In this document: positions 16,674-26,540 of the stretch, piece after piece
Layout of the letters: every line of letters begins with the position of its first letter
Position numbering within the stretch: the first letter of the stretch is position 1
NCBI RefSeq assembly: GCF_004801395.1
Contig: NZ_SSOA01000002.1
Span: 62,001 to 126,000, forward strand
Direction of reading: 5' to 3'
DNA from: Gillisella terrae
GTDB lineage: Bacteria; Pseudomonadota; Alphaproteobacteria; Rhizobiales; Rhizobiaceae
Length of the DNA stretch: 64,000 nt
Notes under the pieces: generated by a model
The model's database searches: none
What the model was told of the DNA's origin: nothing
The model's input: the letters and a program-made list of their open reading frames with translations, nothing else
Position numbers and translations under genes: made by a program

Positions 16674-17767
16674 GGGGTGCCTCCACCCAGCGCCGAGCGG
16701 GCCTTGGTCCAGACAATTCTGATTTTATAATAAATCAGCGTGTCGCAGGAAAGAACGAAAAACAGCAGCAAGCCTTGAAACACGCGCGTCACCTTATCGG
16801 ACACGCCAATCGACAATTGCGCACCTTCGCCACCGAGATAGGTCAATGCCAATACCAAACCTGACGCAATAATGCCGAGCGGACTCAGACGTCCGAGAAA
16901 GGCGACGATAATGGCTGTGAAACCGTAGCCCGGCGAAATAGACGGCTGCAAGTGACCAATGGAACCAGACACTTCGGAAATGCCTGCAAGGCCGGCCAAG
17001 CCACCCGAAAACATCATGGAAAACCAAACCATACCCTTAGAGGAGAAGCCAGCAAACCGCCCGGCCCGCGCCGATTGCCCCAACACGGAGACTTCAAAGC
17101 CCTTCATGGTAAAGCGCACCATGAACCAGACAAGGATCGCCACGAGAATGGCAATAACAAAGCCCCAGTGTGCGCGGCCAGAATCCGGCCAGATCGCCGG
17201 AAGCACTGCCTCCTCGACAAATTCGCGTGTCTGGGGAAAGTTGAAGCCCTGCGGATCGCGCCACGGTCCGCGCGTAAGATAATCCAGCAGCAATTGGGCG
17301 ATATAGACCAGCATCAAGCTGCTGAGAATCTCATTGGTATTGAACCTTGTTTTCAACAGCGCGGGAATGGCAGCGTAAAGTGCGCCGCCAACCGCGCCAA
17401 GCACCAGCATCAGCGGCAAAAGCAAAGGCGAATGCCATTCGTAGAAAATCACCGGTATGTAGCTGCCAACCAAAGCGCCAACGATAAATTGACCTTCCGC
17501 GCCGATATTCCAATTGTTTGAGCGATAGCAGATGGAAAGGCCAACACCGATGAGAATAAGGGGGGCTGCCTTGATGGCCAGCTCGTGCAGAGACCAGACT
17601 TGGGTCAACGGGTCGATGAAAAAGCTGTAAAGGGCGAAATACGGATCTTTGCCCATCAGCTTAAACATGATGCCGCCAAACAGCAGAGTCAGTACCAAAG
17701 CCAGCATTGGCGACGCGAAAGTGAAAAAAACAGACGCGCGTGCGCGCTTTTCAAGCTCAATGCGCAT
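16670..17767 (-). CDS. ABC transporter permease (nucleoside importer, first)
   Basis: 365 residues of the YufP/NupP type, with many membrane segments and the signature NNWNIGAEGQFIVGA. The ATG at 17767 is chosen because GGAGAG lies 5 bases upstream; the ATG at 17785 has no site. It overlaps the end of the ATPase gene by 11 bases. Confidence 0.9.
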   Translation of the reverse strand: MRIELEKRARASVFFTFASPMLALVLTLLFGGIMFKLMGKDPYFALYSFFIDPLTQVWSLHELAIKAAPLILIGVGLSICYRSNNWNIGAEGQFIVGALVGSYIPVIFYEWHSPLLLPLMLVLGAVGGALYAAIPALLKTRFNTNEILSSLMLVYIAQLLLDYLTRGPWRDPQGFNFPQTREFVEEAVLPAIWPDSGRAHWGFVIAILVAILVWFMVRFTMKGFEVSVLGQSARAGRFAGFSSKGMVWFSMMFSGGLAGLAGISEVSGSIGHLQPSISPGYGFTAIIVAFLGRLSPLGIIASGLVLALTYLGGEGAQLSIGVSDKVTRVFQGLLLFFVLSCDTLIYYKIRIVWTKARSALGGGTP

Positions 17768-19316
17768 CTGCGCTCTCCAAGCCATGTATCCCGCCCATGA
17801 GCAACCCTATTTTTTCCCGTGTCATCGTGCGGGCCGGATAGATTTTAGACAGTTTGCCCTCAGAGATGGCGGCAATCGAGGTCGCCACCTCAAAAATTTC
17901 ATCCAGATCCTGACTTATAATCACAACAGCAGAGCCATGCTTCGCCAGATTGACAAGTGCTTGTCTGATTCTGCTGGCAGCACCCGCATCCACACCCCAC
18001 GTCGGTTGATTGACAACCAGCACGTCAGGCTGCCGATCCAGCTCTCTTCCAACAATGAATTTTTGCAGATTACCGCCAGAGAGTGATCCCGCCAACGGAT
18101 CATCTCCGCTTTTGCGCACATCCATTTCCGCACAAATCTGGCTGGTGACATCTTTAAGAGCGTTGCGGCTGATCAGGCCGAGCATGCCTTTTACAAACCG
18201 CGCCCGATCGGAGCCATGTCTCGCAAGCAACAGGTTTTCTGAAAGTGTAAATGTCGTGATGGCTGCGTGGCCATGGCGCTCCTCTGGTACAAAACCTGCG
18301 CCCAACAAACGCCGCTCATTGATGCCCGATTGACCTGCGGCTTGCCCGGAGATTTTTATGGATTGGTGATTTCTCACCGGATATTCGCCCGAAATCGCGT
18401 CAAACAGCTCGCTTTGGCCATTGCCAGCCACACCTGCAATGCCAAGAATCTCGCCAGCACGTACACTCAGAGAAACGCCTTTCAGCGCCATGGCAAAGGG
18501 GGTGCGTGGTGGCACATTCAGATCCGTGACACACAAAAGCTCATCACCGAATTCAGGGGCGGCTTCCTGGATTACGCCAGCCACATCACCGCCAACCATC
18601 AGGCTCGCCAATGATGCTGCCGTTTCCTTGCGAGGCTCACAGGCACCGACCACCTTGCCGTGTCGCAGCACCGTTGCGCGATCGCAAATCCGCTGCACCT
18701 CATCCAGACGATGGCTGATGTAGAGAACCGACCGGCCTTCCGCTTTCAACTTGTCGAGCGTCTCAAACAGCCTGTCAGCTTCTTGCGGGGTGAGAACAGA
18801 GGTTGGCTCGTCCAAAATGATCAGTTTAGGGTTTTGCAAAAGCGCCCGAACAATTTCAATGCGCTGGCGTTCGCCCACCGACAAATCGGCCACATGGGAA
18901 TTGGGATCAAGCGGCAACCCGTAGGAGATGGAAAGGGCGCGTGCTTTTTCCGAAATATCGGCGATAGAGACGGACTGATCCAGTGAAAGCGCGATATTCT
19001 CAGCAACAGTCAGAGCTTCAAACAGGGAAAAGTGCTGAAACACCATGCCAATACCCAGTTTGCGTGCTTGCGCGGGCGTGGCAATGTTCACATGATCGCC
19101 GTTCCAGACAATATCGCCGCTATTGGGGGCAAGAACACCAAACAGCATTTTGACCAGAGTGGATTTTCCGGCACCATTTTCACCCAGCAATGCATGAATT
19201 TCTCCGGGGCTGATCTCGAGATCAATCCCATCGCAAGCCGTGAAAGAACCGAACCGTTTCGTCAACTTCCGCACAGAAAGCAGCGAAGCATTCATCGATT
19301 CCTGACTGTGCGACAC
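17757..19316 (-). CDS. ABC transporter ATPase, double nucleotide-binding domain (nucleoside importer)
   Basis: 519 residues with two ATPase domains in tandem, as in RbsA/MglA and the YufO/NupO proteins. The first has Walker A GENGAGKST, signature LSVGERQRIEIV and Walker B LIILDEPTS. The second has a degenerate Walker A (GVAGNGQSELF), as usual, and signature LSGGNLQKFIVGREL. First gene of the ATPase-permease-permease-binding protein operon. Start uncertain: GTG at 19316 with GGGGG upstream, or ATG at 19295 with AGGA upstream. Confidence 0.9.
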   Translation of the reverse strand: MSHSQESMNASLLSVRKLTKRFGSFTACDGIDLEISPGEIHALLGENGAGKSTLVKMLFGVLAPNSGDIVWNGDHVNIATPAQARKLGIGMVFQHFSLFEALTVAENIALSLDQSVSIADISEKARALSISYGLPLDPNSHVADLSVGERQRIEIVRALLQNPKLIILDEPTSVLTPQEADRLFETLDKLKAEGRSVLYISHRLDEVQRICDRATVLRHGKVVGACEPRKETAASLASLMVGGDVAGVIQEAAPEFGDELLCVTDLNVPPRTPFAMALKGVSLSVRAGEILGIAGVAGNGQSELFDAISGEYPVRNHQSIKISGQAAGQSGINERRLLGAGFVPEERHGHAAITTFTLSENLLLARHGSDRARFVKGMLGLISRNALKDVTSQICAEMDVRKSGDDPLAGSLSGGNLQKFIVGRELDRQPDVLVVNQPTWGVDAGAASRIRQALVNLAKHGSAVVIISQDLDEIFEVATSIAAISEGKLSKIYPARTMTREKIGLLMGGIHGLESADAH

Positions 19317-19612
19317 CTTACCCCCTTTGTCTCATCCGGCATGACACCGCTGGAACGAAATGTAAAACTGTACAAATTCCAAAGCCTGGAATCGTTATTA
19401 CTACAGCGCTGCTCGCTACATTGGGCGCATCAAAGCTTCACTGTAGATTTCCATGGTTTTGTGCAATTGTTCAAACCAATTCAGATCTAAACAAGCATGC
19501 AACGCCGCCAACGGACCTATTACACTGCATTGATACTGACTTTAGCGTATCACACAACCGTCATACCGACTATTTTTTAGATGGTGCCATAAAATCAGGC
19601 AAAATTGGAAGA

Positions 19613-20338
19613 TTAATTTCGGCCCAGGTTCGGAAAAATCTGCAAAATACCACCGATAACATAGAGATAGACGCCAGTTGCGACGAAGGGGACCAGCACG
19701 AAAAACGGTGTGGAAAAATCCATCAGCAGTGCATATATGCCCAAAGCACTCCACACGAAGAAGACGCCCAGATTGATAGCGCGCAATCGCTTCACACGCA
19801 CAGGGTGGAGAAAGTTGATGGGCAGGAACGTCAGAAGAACCGAGATCACCACAACCGTCATCGCTGTTGTTGCCGAGGCATCAACAACAAACAGGCTGAA
19901 GATCACCATATTCCACACCACCGGGAAGCCGGAGAAGAAATACTCTTCGGTTTTCATGCCTGTATCAGCATAATAAATTGCGCTTGATACAACAATCATT
20001 CCCGCCGCAACAAATGACCAAGGCTGCCCGATCATGCCGCTTTGATAAAGCGCAAAAGCAGGCAACAGCACGTAGGTCACATAATCAATGATGTTATCAA
20101 GTGTATCGCCTGACCAATTGGGTAGCACTTCCTTCACCCTCACCTTACGGGCAATTGGGCCATCTATGCCATCGACCAACAGGGCAAGCCCCAACCACCA
20201 GAACATGCTGGTAAAATTTTTATCGGCGGCAGCCACAACGCCCAAAAATGCGAGAAACGATCCTGATGCCGTAAGAATATGCACGGAAAAGGCGCGGATC
20301 TCCGCATAGGGTACACGCTTGTAGTTGAAAATCTTCAT
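19613..20338 (-). CDS. pcs: phosphatidylcholine synthase
   Basis: Inner-membrane enzyme that condenses choline directly with CDP-diacylglycerol, the one-step route found in rhizobia, Brucella and relatives. 241 residues with about eight membrane segments. The CDP-alcohol phosphotransferase motif is present in its Pcs form: DGIDGPIAR followed by LPNWSGDTLDNIIDYVTYV, with the expected spaced aspartates. It needs external choline, often from a host. Monocistronic. Confidence 0.93.
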   Translation of the reverse strand: MKIFNYKRVPYAEIRAFSVHILTASGSFLAFLGVVAAADKNFTSMFWWLGLALLVDGIDGPIARKVRVKEVLPNWSGDTLDNIIDYVTYVLLPAFALYQSGMIGQPWSFVAAGMIVVSSAIYYADTGMKTEEYFFSGFPVVWNMVIFSLFVVDASATTAMTVVVISVLLTFLPINFLHPVRVKRLRAINLGVFFVWSALGIYALLMDFSTPFFVLVPFVATGVYLYVIGGILQIFPNLGRN

Positions 20339-20551
20339 GGTTCGCCGGTATCTGTCCCTATGGTCGGTGAGCGCGATATTCTCCGAATTCCTTTCAAATG
20401 CAACCTTTCAAACGACGCCTTGTGGCTTTCAAAGCGTAAACCCTCCGTTTTTTGGGGATTTTTATTGCCATCCTTTAGGGATTTTCTCGCGCACTGCGCC
20501 AATTCGGCCCATGGATTTTGCGCATGTTCAGCATTACATCTACCATGTTGC

Positions 20552-20590
20552 GCGCGCTATGTGGCGCATAAAGGTCCGCTGTAGCGCTTC
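20552..20590. repeat. partial copy of the intergenic palindromic repeat
   Basis: GCGCGCTATGTGGCGCATAA followed by AGGTCCGCTGTAGCGCTT, read on the other strand, matches the second half (GCGCTACAGC ... GCGCC) of the repeat best seen at 36742-36840. The CCTTAAATCG half is missing here. The rest of the 295-base gap between pcs and the UbiH-type gene shows nothing recognisable beyond room for two divergent promoters. Confidence 0.5.
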
Positions 20591-20632
20591 ATATCGCGCG
20601 ATGCAGTTGGAAAGACCATCAAGGAGCAGGCT

Positions 20633-21841
20633 GTGGAAAAAAAAGAGGTCGTTATCGTTGGAGCAGGTCTTGCCGGTTCGGTGGCAGCGATTGCGCTATC
20701 TCGACGCGGGCGCAAAGTAGCCCTCGTGTGCGGCAAGGCCCATGTTCAAGATCGGCGTACAACGGCCCTGATGGATCAATCGATTCGTTTTTTGGATCGC
20801 CTTGGCCTTTGGGAGGAGCTGAAGCCCAAAGCCGAAGCCCTTTCGACCATGCGAATCATTGATGGCACCCGGCGCTTGTTGCGCGCTCCACCGGCTAATT
20901 TTCTGAGTTCGGAAATCGACCTGCCCGCTTTTGGCTATAATTTCAACAATACGGATCTGTTGACCACGTTTGAAACGGCGATTGCGCGTGAGCCAAACAT
21001 TACACTCTATCGCACCAACGCATCCTCGGTTCATTTTGGCAATGATGATGCCATGGTGACGCTTGATGATGGAACCGAGCTTGGCGCTGACCTGATTATT
21101 GGCGCAGACGGACGTAAGTCCATGACGCGCGAAGCGGCTGGCGTGTCTGTGCGCACCTGGTCTTACCCACAAACGGCGGTAGTGCTCAATTTTGCCCACG
21201 CTTTGCCGCACAATAATACATCCACAGAATTCCACACGGAATCAGGGCCTTTCACGCAGGTGCCTCTGCGCGGCAACCGCTCCAGCCTGGTGTGGGTGGT
21301 GCAGCCCACGGAGGCTGAGCGCTTGATGGCCATGCCGGTCGAAGAACTGAGCAGCGTTGTGGAAGAGCGCATGCAATCCTTGCTCGGCAAGGTGACCGTT
21401 GAGGATGGCGTACAGGCATGGCCTTTGTCGGGCATGACAGCTTTGCGCTATGGCAAGGGGCGCGCGGCCTTTGTGGGTGAAGCAGCCCACGCCTTTCCTC
21501 CAATCGGAGCCCAAGGGCTGAACCTCAGCCTGCGCGACGTTATGGTGCTTGACGATCTGGTGGGTGAAGATCTGAGCAAGCCGATTGGAGCAACAATCGG
21601 CAGTCGTTTCGACCGCCGCCGCAAGGTGGATGTCTTGAGCAGAACCGCCAGTGTCGATTTGCTAAACCGTTCGTTGCTGTCGCCATTTCTGCCGGTTCAG
21701 ATGGTGCGGGCGGCAGGCATTCATCTGCTTTCCAGCCTCTCACCGCTTCGCCAGTTTGTGATGCGCGAAGGCGTAGCTCCGGGGACGGGACTGGGCGCAT
21801 TTCCTGAAATGCTGCGAAGCAAGATCACGTCGCGATTTTAA
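20633..21841 (+). CDS. UbiH/UbiF-family FAD-dependent hydroxylase
   Basis: 402 residues with the p-hydroxybenzoate-hydroxylase fold: dinucleotide-binding VVIVGAGLAGSVAAIALSRRG at the N-terminus, middle motif LIIGADGRKSMTRE and the second FAD motif FVGEAAHAFPPIGAQGLNLS. It probably hydroxylates a ring carbon in ubiquinone synthesis; which position cannot be told, since UbiH, UbiF, UbiI and UbiL are alike. The GTG start at 20633 is supported by AAGGAG 7 bases upstream. Confidence 0.88.
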   Translation: MEKKEVVIVGAGLAGSVAAIALSRRGRKVALVCGKAHVQDRRTTALMDQSIRFLDRLGLWEELKPKAEALSTMRIIDGTRRLLRAPPANFLSSEIDLPAFGYNFNNTDLLTTFETAIAREPNITLYRTNASSVHFGNDDAMVTLDDGTELGADLIIGADGRKSMTREAAGVSVRTWSYPQTAVVLNFAHALPHNNTSTEFHTESGPFTQVPLRGNRSSLVWVVQPTEAERLMAMPVEELSSVVEERMQSLLGKVTVEDGVQAWPLSGMTALRYGKGRAAFVGEAAHAFPPIGAQGLNLSLRDVMVLDDLVGEDLSKPIGATIGSRFDRRRKVDVLSRTASVDLLNRSLLSPFLPVQMVRAAGIHLLSSLSPLRQFVMREGVAPGTGLGAFPEMLRSKITSRF

Positions 21842-21859
21842 AGCCTGCCAGAGAGTGCA

Positions 21860-22609
21860 TCATCCGATTCGGGAGAGAATCGGAAAGCTCTGCTGAAACC
21901 AGATTGCTAAATCGGTGACGAATCCGAAGATAAAAGCGAGGCCTGTCAGCACCAGCAGCAGGCCCATCAGCTTTTCGACCAGACCAAGATGACGGCGAAA
22001 GCGCGTTAGAAACCGCATGAACGCCCCGGAAAAGCCAGCGGCAATCCAAAACGGAATAGCCAGTCCCAGCGAATAGATGGCCAGCAATACAGCGCCCTGC
22101 CCCACAGTGTCCCGGGCGGCGGCCACAGCAAGGATAGCGCCCAGCACGGGACCGATACAGGGCGTCCAGCCGAAGGCGAAAGCAAGACCCATCACATACG
22201 CGCCTGTGAGCGTCGCAGGTTTGCCGCCGCTTGAAAATCGGGCTTCGCGGGCCAGAAGACCAATGCGAAAAAGCCCAAGAAAATTCAGACCCATGATGAT
22301 GATGATAACACCGCCGATCTTGGAGAGAATATCAAGATGCTGGCGTAACATCATGCCAATTGTGGAGGCACCGGCCCCAAGCGCCACAAACACTGTGGCA
22401 AATCCGAGGGTAAAGCACAGCGCAGAAAAGATAACGCCGCTGCGCATGCGTGTATCGAGAGCCACCGTCGAGCCGCCTCTAAACTGCTCAACACTCACGC
22501 CAGCCATGTAACAAAGGTAAGGTGGCACCAAGGGTAAAACGCAGGGCGACAAGAAGGATAACGTGCCCGCGATGAGCGCCGTTAAAAACGGTATTTCAGC
22601 AATAGACAC
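21860..22609 (-). CDS. ccdA: cytochrome c biogenesis protein CcdA
   Basis: 249 residues, six membrane segments, DsbD transmembrane-domain family. It passes electrons from cytoplasmic thioredoxin across the membrane to the haem-attachment machinery. The paired redox cysteines are visible: FLSPCVLPLVPP near residue 22 and GWTPCIGPVLGAIL in the second half, both in the family's P-C contexts. Convergent with the hydroxylase gene. Confidence 0.92.
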   Translation of the reverse strand: MSIAEIPFLTALIAGTLSFLSPCVLPLVPPYLCYMAGVSVEQFRGGSTVALDTRMRSGVIFSALCFTLGFATVFVALGAGASTIGMMLRQHLDILSKIGGVIIIIMGLNFLGLFRIGLLAREARFSSGGKPATLTGAYVMGLAFAFGWTPCIGPVLGAILAVAAARDTVGQGAVLLAIYSLGLAIPFWIAAGFSGAFMRFLTRFRRHLGLVEKLMGLLLVLTGLAFIFGFVTDLAIWFQQSFPILSRIG

Positions 22610-22811
22610 GACTTCCCCCGAAACATTACCAGACGCAGCACATGTTGCACGTGGTAGCGCTGTTTGCCATCACATGCCAATCATCTTTTTTTGCTGTTTC
22701 ATAACAATGACCTGTTAAAAAGCTGCAAAATCTCACTTTTTTAGGTTGACCCAAAACATCCGCGTGACTATGTTCCGGCCACTTCCTGAGGCGCTGGTTC
22801 GCCTCACTTGG

Positions 22812-22887
22812 GAGAGCGTAGCTCAGCCGGTAGAGCAACTGACTTTTAATCAGTAGGTCATGGGTTCGAATCCCATCGCTCTCACCA
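22812..22887 (+). tRNA. tRNA-Lys (anticodon TTT)
   Basis: 76 bases with acceptor GAGAGCG pairing with CGCTCTC, D arm GCTCAGCCGGTAGAGC, anticodon loop CTTTTAA giving TTT, T arm ATGGGTTCGAATCCCAT and encoded CCA. Confidence 0.97.
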
Positions 22888-23428
22888 TTTTTCAGAAAAT
22901 TTGAGATTGAATACCGGTGATATTTTATCTTGGTGCCTCTGGCGCTCGATAATCCCTTCATGCTCCATGCATCCAGCAATGCATTACAAGATGCCGCTTT
23001 TGCGCATGGCGGTGGCCTCGACTCACATGGCAGGAAGCAGGATCGGAAGCATGAGGGCCGTCATGATGATGGAAAAAATCCACCCTTAATATTTATTGGA
23101 TTTTGCTGAGTGTCCCAAAATATCTGATTTCATACCAGGCGCGAGAGCGCGTATTTTGAGGTCAAACCTTCATATATGCTTGCTGCATTGGCAGATTTCC
23201 TATAAATCTTCACACGTTCGGGTATTTATGATCCCGGAGACTGGACTGATTGTATCACCGCGACTGGCTTGATGGCTCTGCGGCGCTGGAGGCTTAACCT
23301 CCGATGGTAGACGTCTTTTCCCCGTTATCTCGACTACCGACCTGCCTCTTTGTGAAAGGGGCGATCAATGTTTCATCCGGGTACCGGGCGAAGCAATACA
23401 AAAAACTCAAGGGAAAAGGACTTATCCC
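22888..23428 (+). promoter_or_regulatory. long leader region of cspA
   Basis: About 540 bases with no convincing gene. The last 160 bases before cspA are rich in short complementary segments, for example GGAGG-CTTAA-CCTCC at 23288-23302 and GGTAG (23306-23310) facing CTACC (23333-23337). Cold-shock genes often have long structured leaders that refold with temperature; a similar role is inferred. AAGGGAAAAGGACTTATCCC lies directly before the ATG. Confidence 0.5.
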
Positions 23429-23641
23429 ATGGCCATTAAAGGCGTTGTAAAATTCTTCAATCAGGACAAGGGCTTCGGCTTCATCACTCCAGAAGGCGGC
23501 GCGAAGGACGTTTTCGTTCACATTTCCGCTCTTCAGGCTGCTGGCATTCAGACTCTGCGCGACGGTCAGGAAGTAACTTTCGACACAGAAGCTGACCGCA
23601 TGGGCAAGGGCCCTAAGGCTGTAAACATCAGCGCTGCTTGA
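23429..23641 (+). CDS. cspA: cold shock protein, CspA family
   Basis: A single 70-residue cold-shock domain that binds single-stranded RNA and DNA. Both nucleic-acid-binding motifs are intact: RNP1 KGFGFITP and RNP2 VFVHISAL. It begins [12 protein letters not shown], typical of alphaproteobacterial members. Followed by a strong terminator. Confidence 0.95.
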   Translation: MAIKGVVKFFNQDKGFGFITPEGGAKDVFVHISALQAAGIQTLRDGQEVTFDTEADRMGKGPKAVNISAA

Positions 23642-23677
23642 TTGTTTCGCCTTCGCCCTTTCGGCGAGGTTATTTTG

Positions 23678-23706
23678 AACGGCGCTCCTATGGGAGCGCC
23701 GTTTTT
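23678..23706. terminator. intrinsic terminator shared by cspA and dusA
   Basis: Stem ACGGCGCTCC (23679-23688), loop TATG, GGAGCGCCGT (23693-23702), then five T. It lies between two convergent genes, 8 bases from the dusA stop codon. Confidence 0.9.
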
Positions 23707-23713
23707 GTTTGAA

Positions 23714-24751
23714 TTATGCAGACCTGACCAGTCCAGACTGGATATCAACGGCCGCGAAAGCCTGTGCAATAACCTCTGGCCCCGCACCGGGCTTAGGTCC
23801 ATCTGCCGACAAAATCTGGCGAAACCGTCTGGCACCTGCGAAGCCTTGAAACAGACCCACCATATGCCGCGTCAAATGCACAAGCCTGCCGCCTTGCGCA
23901 ATATGGCGCGCTGCCTGTTCCATCATCGAATCGCGGATTGCATCCCAATCGGTTGGCGTTTCCGGGCCGCCATAGATATGAGAATCGACTGCGGTTAAAA
24001 TGGTTGCATTATTATACGCCGCACGGCCCAGCATGACGCCATCAACATGCTTGAGATGCTCCGATGCGTCATCCAGCGTGGCAATTCCACCATTGATGCC
24101 AATAAATAGGTCAGGGTTCTCTTCGCGCATGCGATAGACCAATGCGTAGTCGAGCGGCGGAACCTCGCGATTTTCCTTGGGGCTCAGGCCTTTAAGCCAG
24201 GCTTTGCGCGCGTGTATCCAGATTGCATCCGCCCCTGCCCCAATCATCCGCTTGAGAAAATCGGGCAGAACCTCTTCCGGCTGTTGATCATCCACACCGA
24301 TTCGGCATTTTACCGTCACCGGAACCGTCGTCGCTGTCTTCATCGCGCGTATGCCAGCTTCAACGGTCTCCGGCTCGCGCATCAAACACGCACCAAAGGT
24401 TCCCGCCTGTACGCGATCAGACGGACAGCCGACATTGAGATTGAGCTCATCATATCCCCAATCGTTGGCAATCCGCACCGCTTCTGCCAGCTTATGCGGG
24501 TCTGAGCCACCCAATTGCAAAGCCAGCGGATGTTCGCTGGCATCAAAATCCAGCAATCGATCACGCTTGCCATGAAGAATAGCATCAGCAACGATCATTT
24601 CAGTATAGAGCAACGCTTTGCGTGTCAGGAGTCGATGGAATCTCCGACAAAATGTATCGGTCCAGTCGATCATAGGCGCAACAGCAAACACCTTGCCATT
24701 GGAATAGTGTGAAAACCCCGAATTTGCGGGCTTTTCGGCCATGGTGGTCAT
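23714..24751 (-). CDS. dusA: tRNA-dihydrouridine synthase A
   Basis: FMN enzyme that reduces uridine in the D loop of tRNA. 345 residues with the TIM-barrel signature FAVAPMIDWTDTFCRRFHRL near the start, then LNLNVGCPSDRVQAGTFGACL containing the catalytic cysteine, and IWIHARKAWLKGLSPKENRE, a hallmark of the DusA subfamily. The ATG at 24751 is used; the longer frame adds ten residues without support. Confidence 0.94.
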   Translation of the reverse strand: MTTMAEKPANSGFSHYSNGKVFAVAPMIDWTDTFCRRFHRLLTRKALLYTEMIVADAILHGKRDRLLDFDASEHPLALQLGGSDPHKLAEAVRIANDWGYDELNLNVGCPSDRVQAGTFGACLMREPETVEAGIRAMKTATTVPVTVKCRIGVDDQQPEEVLPDFLKRMIGAGADAIWIHARKAWLKGLSPKENREVPPLDYALVYRMREENPDLFIGINGGIATLDDASEHLKHVDGVMLGRAAYNNATILTAVDSHIYGGPETPTDWDAIRDSMMEQAARHIAQGGRLVHLTRHMVGLFQGFAGARRFRQILSADGPKPGAGPEVIAQAFAAVDIQSGLVRSA

Positions 24752-24889
24752 GTCTCGTCTTCTCTCATTCTCGCACACCAATACCCCTCACCATAGACAA
24801 TGATGAGGGGTCAAAGCGGAAATAGCTCGCGTCCGTATAGAACGAAACGAAGAGATTACCAAACAGATCCCAGCAGGGCTGCTATGCTA

Positions 24890-26257
24890 TCAAGCAACTT
24901 CGAGGTCAGAGAATTTTGTCCCTGTCACGCTTGTTGCAGATTGGGCATGCGACGTGTTCAGTCTGCGTGCAACGATATCGTGGTTGAGCCACTGAACCGG
25001 AGCGGAAGGATTTGATGATTCTGCAAAAATCAACTGCCCCGTTGCCTCGACCACCAAAGCACTCAGCAAATCACTGATCATCACCTTGTTGTCACGATGC
25101 ATTTGCGTGATCTCGTTGGAGGTTCCGATGGTGAGATCCGCTTGCTCCTGGCTGTTGGCCATTGGCCAGGCCGAGAAGTCATAGAACGGACGCATGACAG
25201 CGCTTGCCTGCATATTGCCGATCTTGAGGAAAACATCCTCCAGAGTGTGACCGTCTGCAAGAAGTTGCTCGCAAGCCTTCCACTGCTCGGCGGCCCATTC
25301 GCCACCATTTTCTTTTTTCAAAGCAAGCAGCAAAGGAATCAAGGGCAGCTCGATACCTGTGAAGACATCCGAGGAATTGGTGCGGATTTCCGGGCAGTTG
25401 TAGACCGTAGCTTTTACGCCGTCTGCCCATGCCTGCTTGGCGATATTTTCCAGCCGCATCTTGGCATAGCCCTGCGTATAATTGGTGTAGGTCTGCCAAC
25501 GATAATTTCCATCAATCAGCACGGCTGTTCCGTGATAGCCATAGGCCGTGTAGCGGACCTGACCGCCCGATGCTTGCACGCGCTCACGAATAGCTGCGCT
25601 GAAATCAATCAGATGCTTGAAGGTGTTGGCAGACACCTCGTCAAAATTCTGCAAAATGAGTTTGCCCATATCGCTATCAAGCAACGCCTGCGACGACATG
25701 TGACGGGAGCCGCGACCCTTGTAGATCCGGTTCGCCAAAACCAGAAACACCTTGGCCTTCGGGATGCCGCCAGCCATGGTGTGCGCAAAAAACACATTGC
25801 GGCCATCAGCGATCATGCCATCAAGAACGCTCATGACCTGAGTAAGTGCCGACGTAAAACGCTCCGTACCTATCGCACGACACCTTGCGATGTGGTCCCA
25901 ATCCAGCTTCTCCTGTTCCCAGCCTTCCAGCGTCATATTGGCCAGAAGATCGGTTGGGGTCGGGGTGCCAGCGGGCGCATCAAGGTCAAAACCGGCCATG
26001 AGCGGCACATTGATGATCTTGCCACCCAGCCGGGCTTCTGCCTCAGCCAGCTCTTGATCATTGAGCGGGCGCAAAACGTTATTTTCGTCGCGCCGTCCAA
26101 CGGTGATTCCAACAATGTCCATACCTGCGCGCCGGGCTTCTTCCAGCAATCCGGTCGCATATCCACGACCAAACAATTCTCCAAAAAGAACGAAAACGTC
26201 GCCCTTGCGGAACACGGTATTTTCGGAAAGGCGATTCAACGCGACCGGGTTTTCCAT
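24890..26257 (-). CDS. conserved protein, FabMG-like (function uncertain)
   Basis: 455 residues, soluble. The N-terminus has a Rossmann-like start (GDVFVLFGELFGRGYATGLL) followed by DIVGITVGRRDEN. The middle has FAHTMAGGIPKAKVF and later RYTAYGYHGTAVLIDG. From memory this resembles proteins labelled enoyl-ACP reductase FabMG family, some of which were found by triclosan resistance screening; I cannot confirm this here, and no fatty-acid genes are adjacent. The ATG at 26257 has a GAAGAAGAG purine tract upstream; the TTG at 26281 is less likely. Monocistronic. Confidence 0.6.
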   Translation of the reverse strand: MENPVALNRLSENTVFRKGDVFVLFGELFGRGYATGLLEEARRAGMDIVGITVGRRDENNVLRPLNDQELAEAEARLGGKIINVPLMAGFDLDAPAGTPTPTDLLANMTLEGWEQEKLDWDHIARCRAIGTERFTSALTQVMSVLDGMIADGRNVFFAHTMAGGIPKAKVFLVLANRIYKGRGSRHMSSQALLDSDMGKLILQNFDEVSANTFKHLIDFSAAIRERVQASGGQVRYTAYGYHGTAVLIDGNYRWQTYTNYTQGYAKMRLENIAKQAWADGVKATVYNCPEIRTNSSDVFTGIELPLIPLLLALKKENGGEWAAEQWKACEQLLADGHTLEDVFLKIGNMQASAVMRPFYDFSAWPMANSQEQADLTIGTSNEITQMHRDNKVMISDLLSALVVEATGQLIFAESSNPSAPVQWLNHDIVARRLNTSHAQSATSVTGTKFSDLEVA

Positions 26258-26540
26258 GCTTTGCACTCTTCTTCTCTTCAATGTTCAGCGACAGCCAACG
26301 GGAGCTTTGATAGTGACATGACCGCATTATCGTCAAATGGAAAGTCATATTAAGTAAACGTACATTTCAGAACGTGAAGTGCCTCGCATGTGGACAGGGT
26401 TGCAGATCGTGCGTTGACCTGCCGCAAAAGGAAGCGAGATTCGTCTACACTCGGGTATTCCGCCATGCGCTTTATCGGCAGAACTGCTTGACTCCGCACC
26501 ATATCAAGAACATAAAAGGAACAAACGAAAGAGAAAAGCC

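Noticed and set aside
25097..26353. A 418-codon plus-strand frame opposite the FabMG-like gene
   Set aside because: It is antisense to a well-formed gene, is rich in cysteine and histidine as shadow frames are, and has no recognisable domain.
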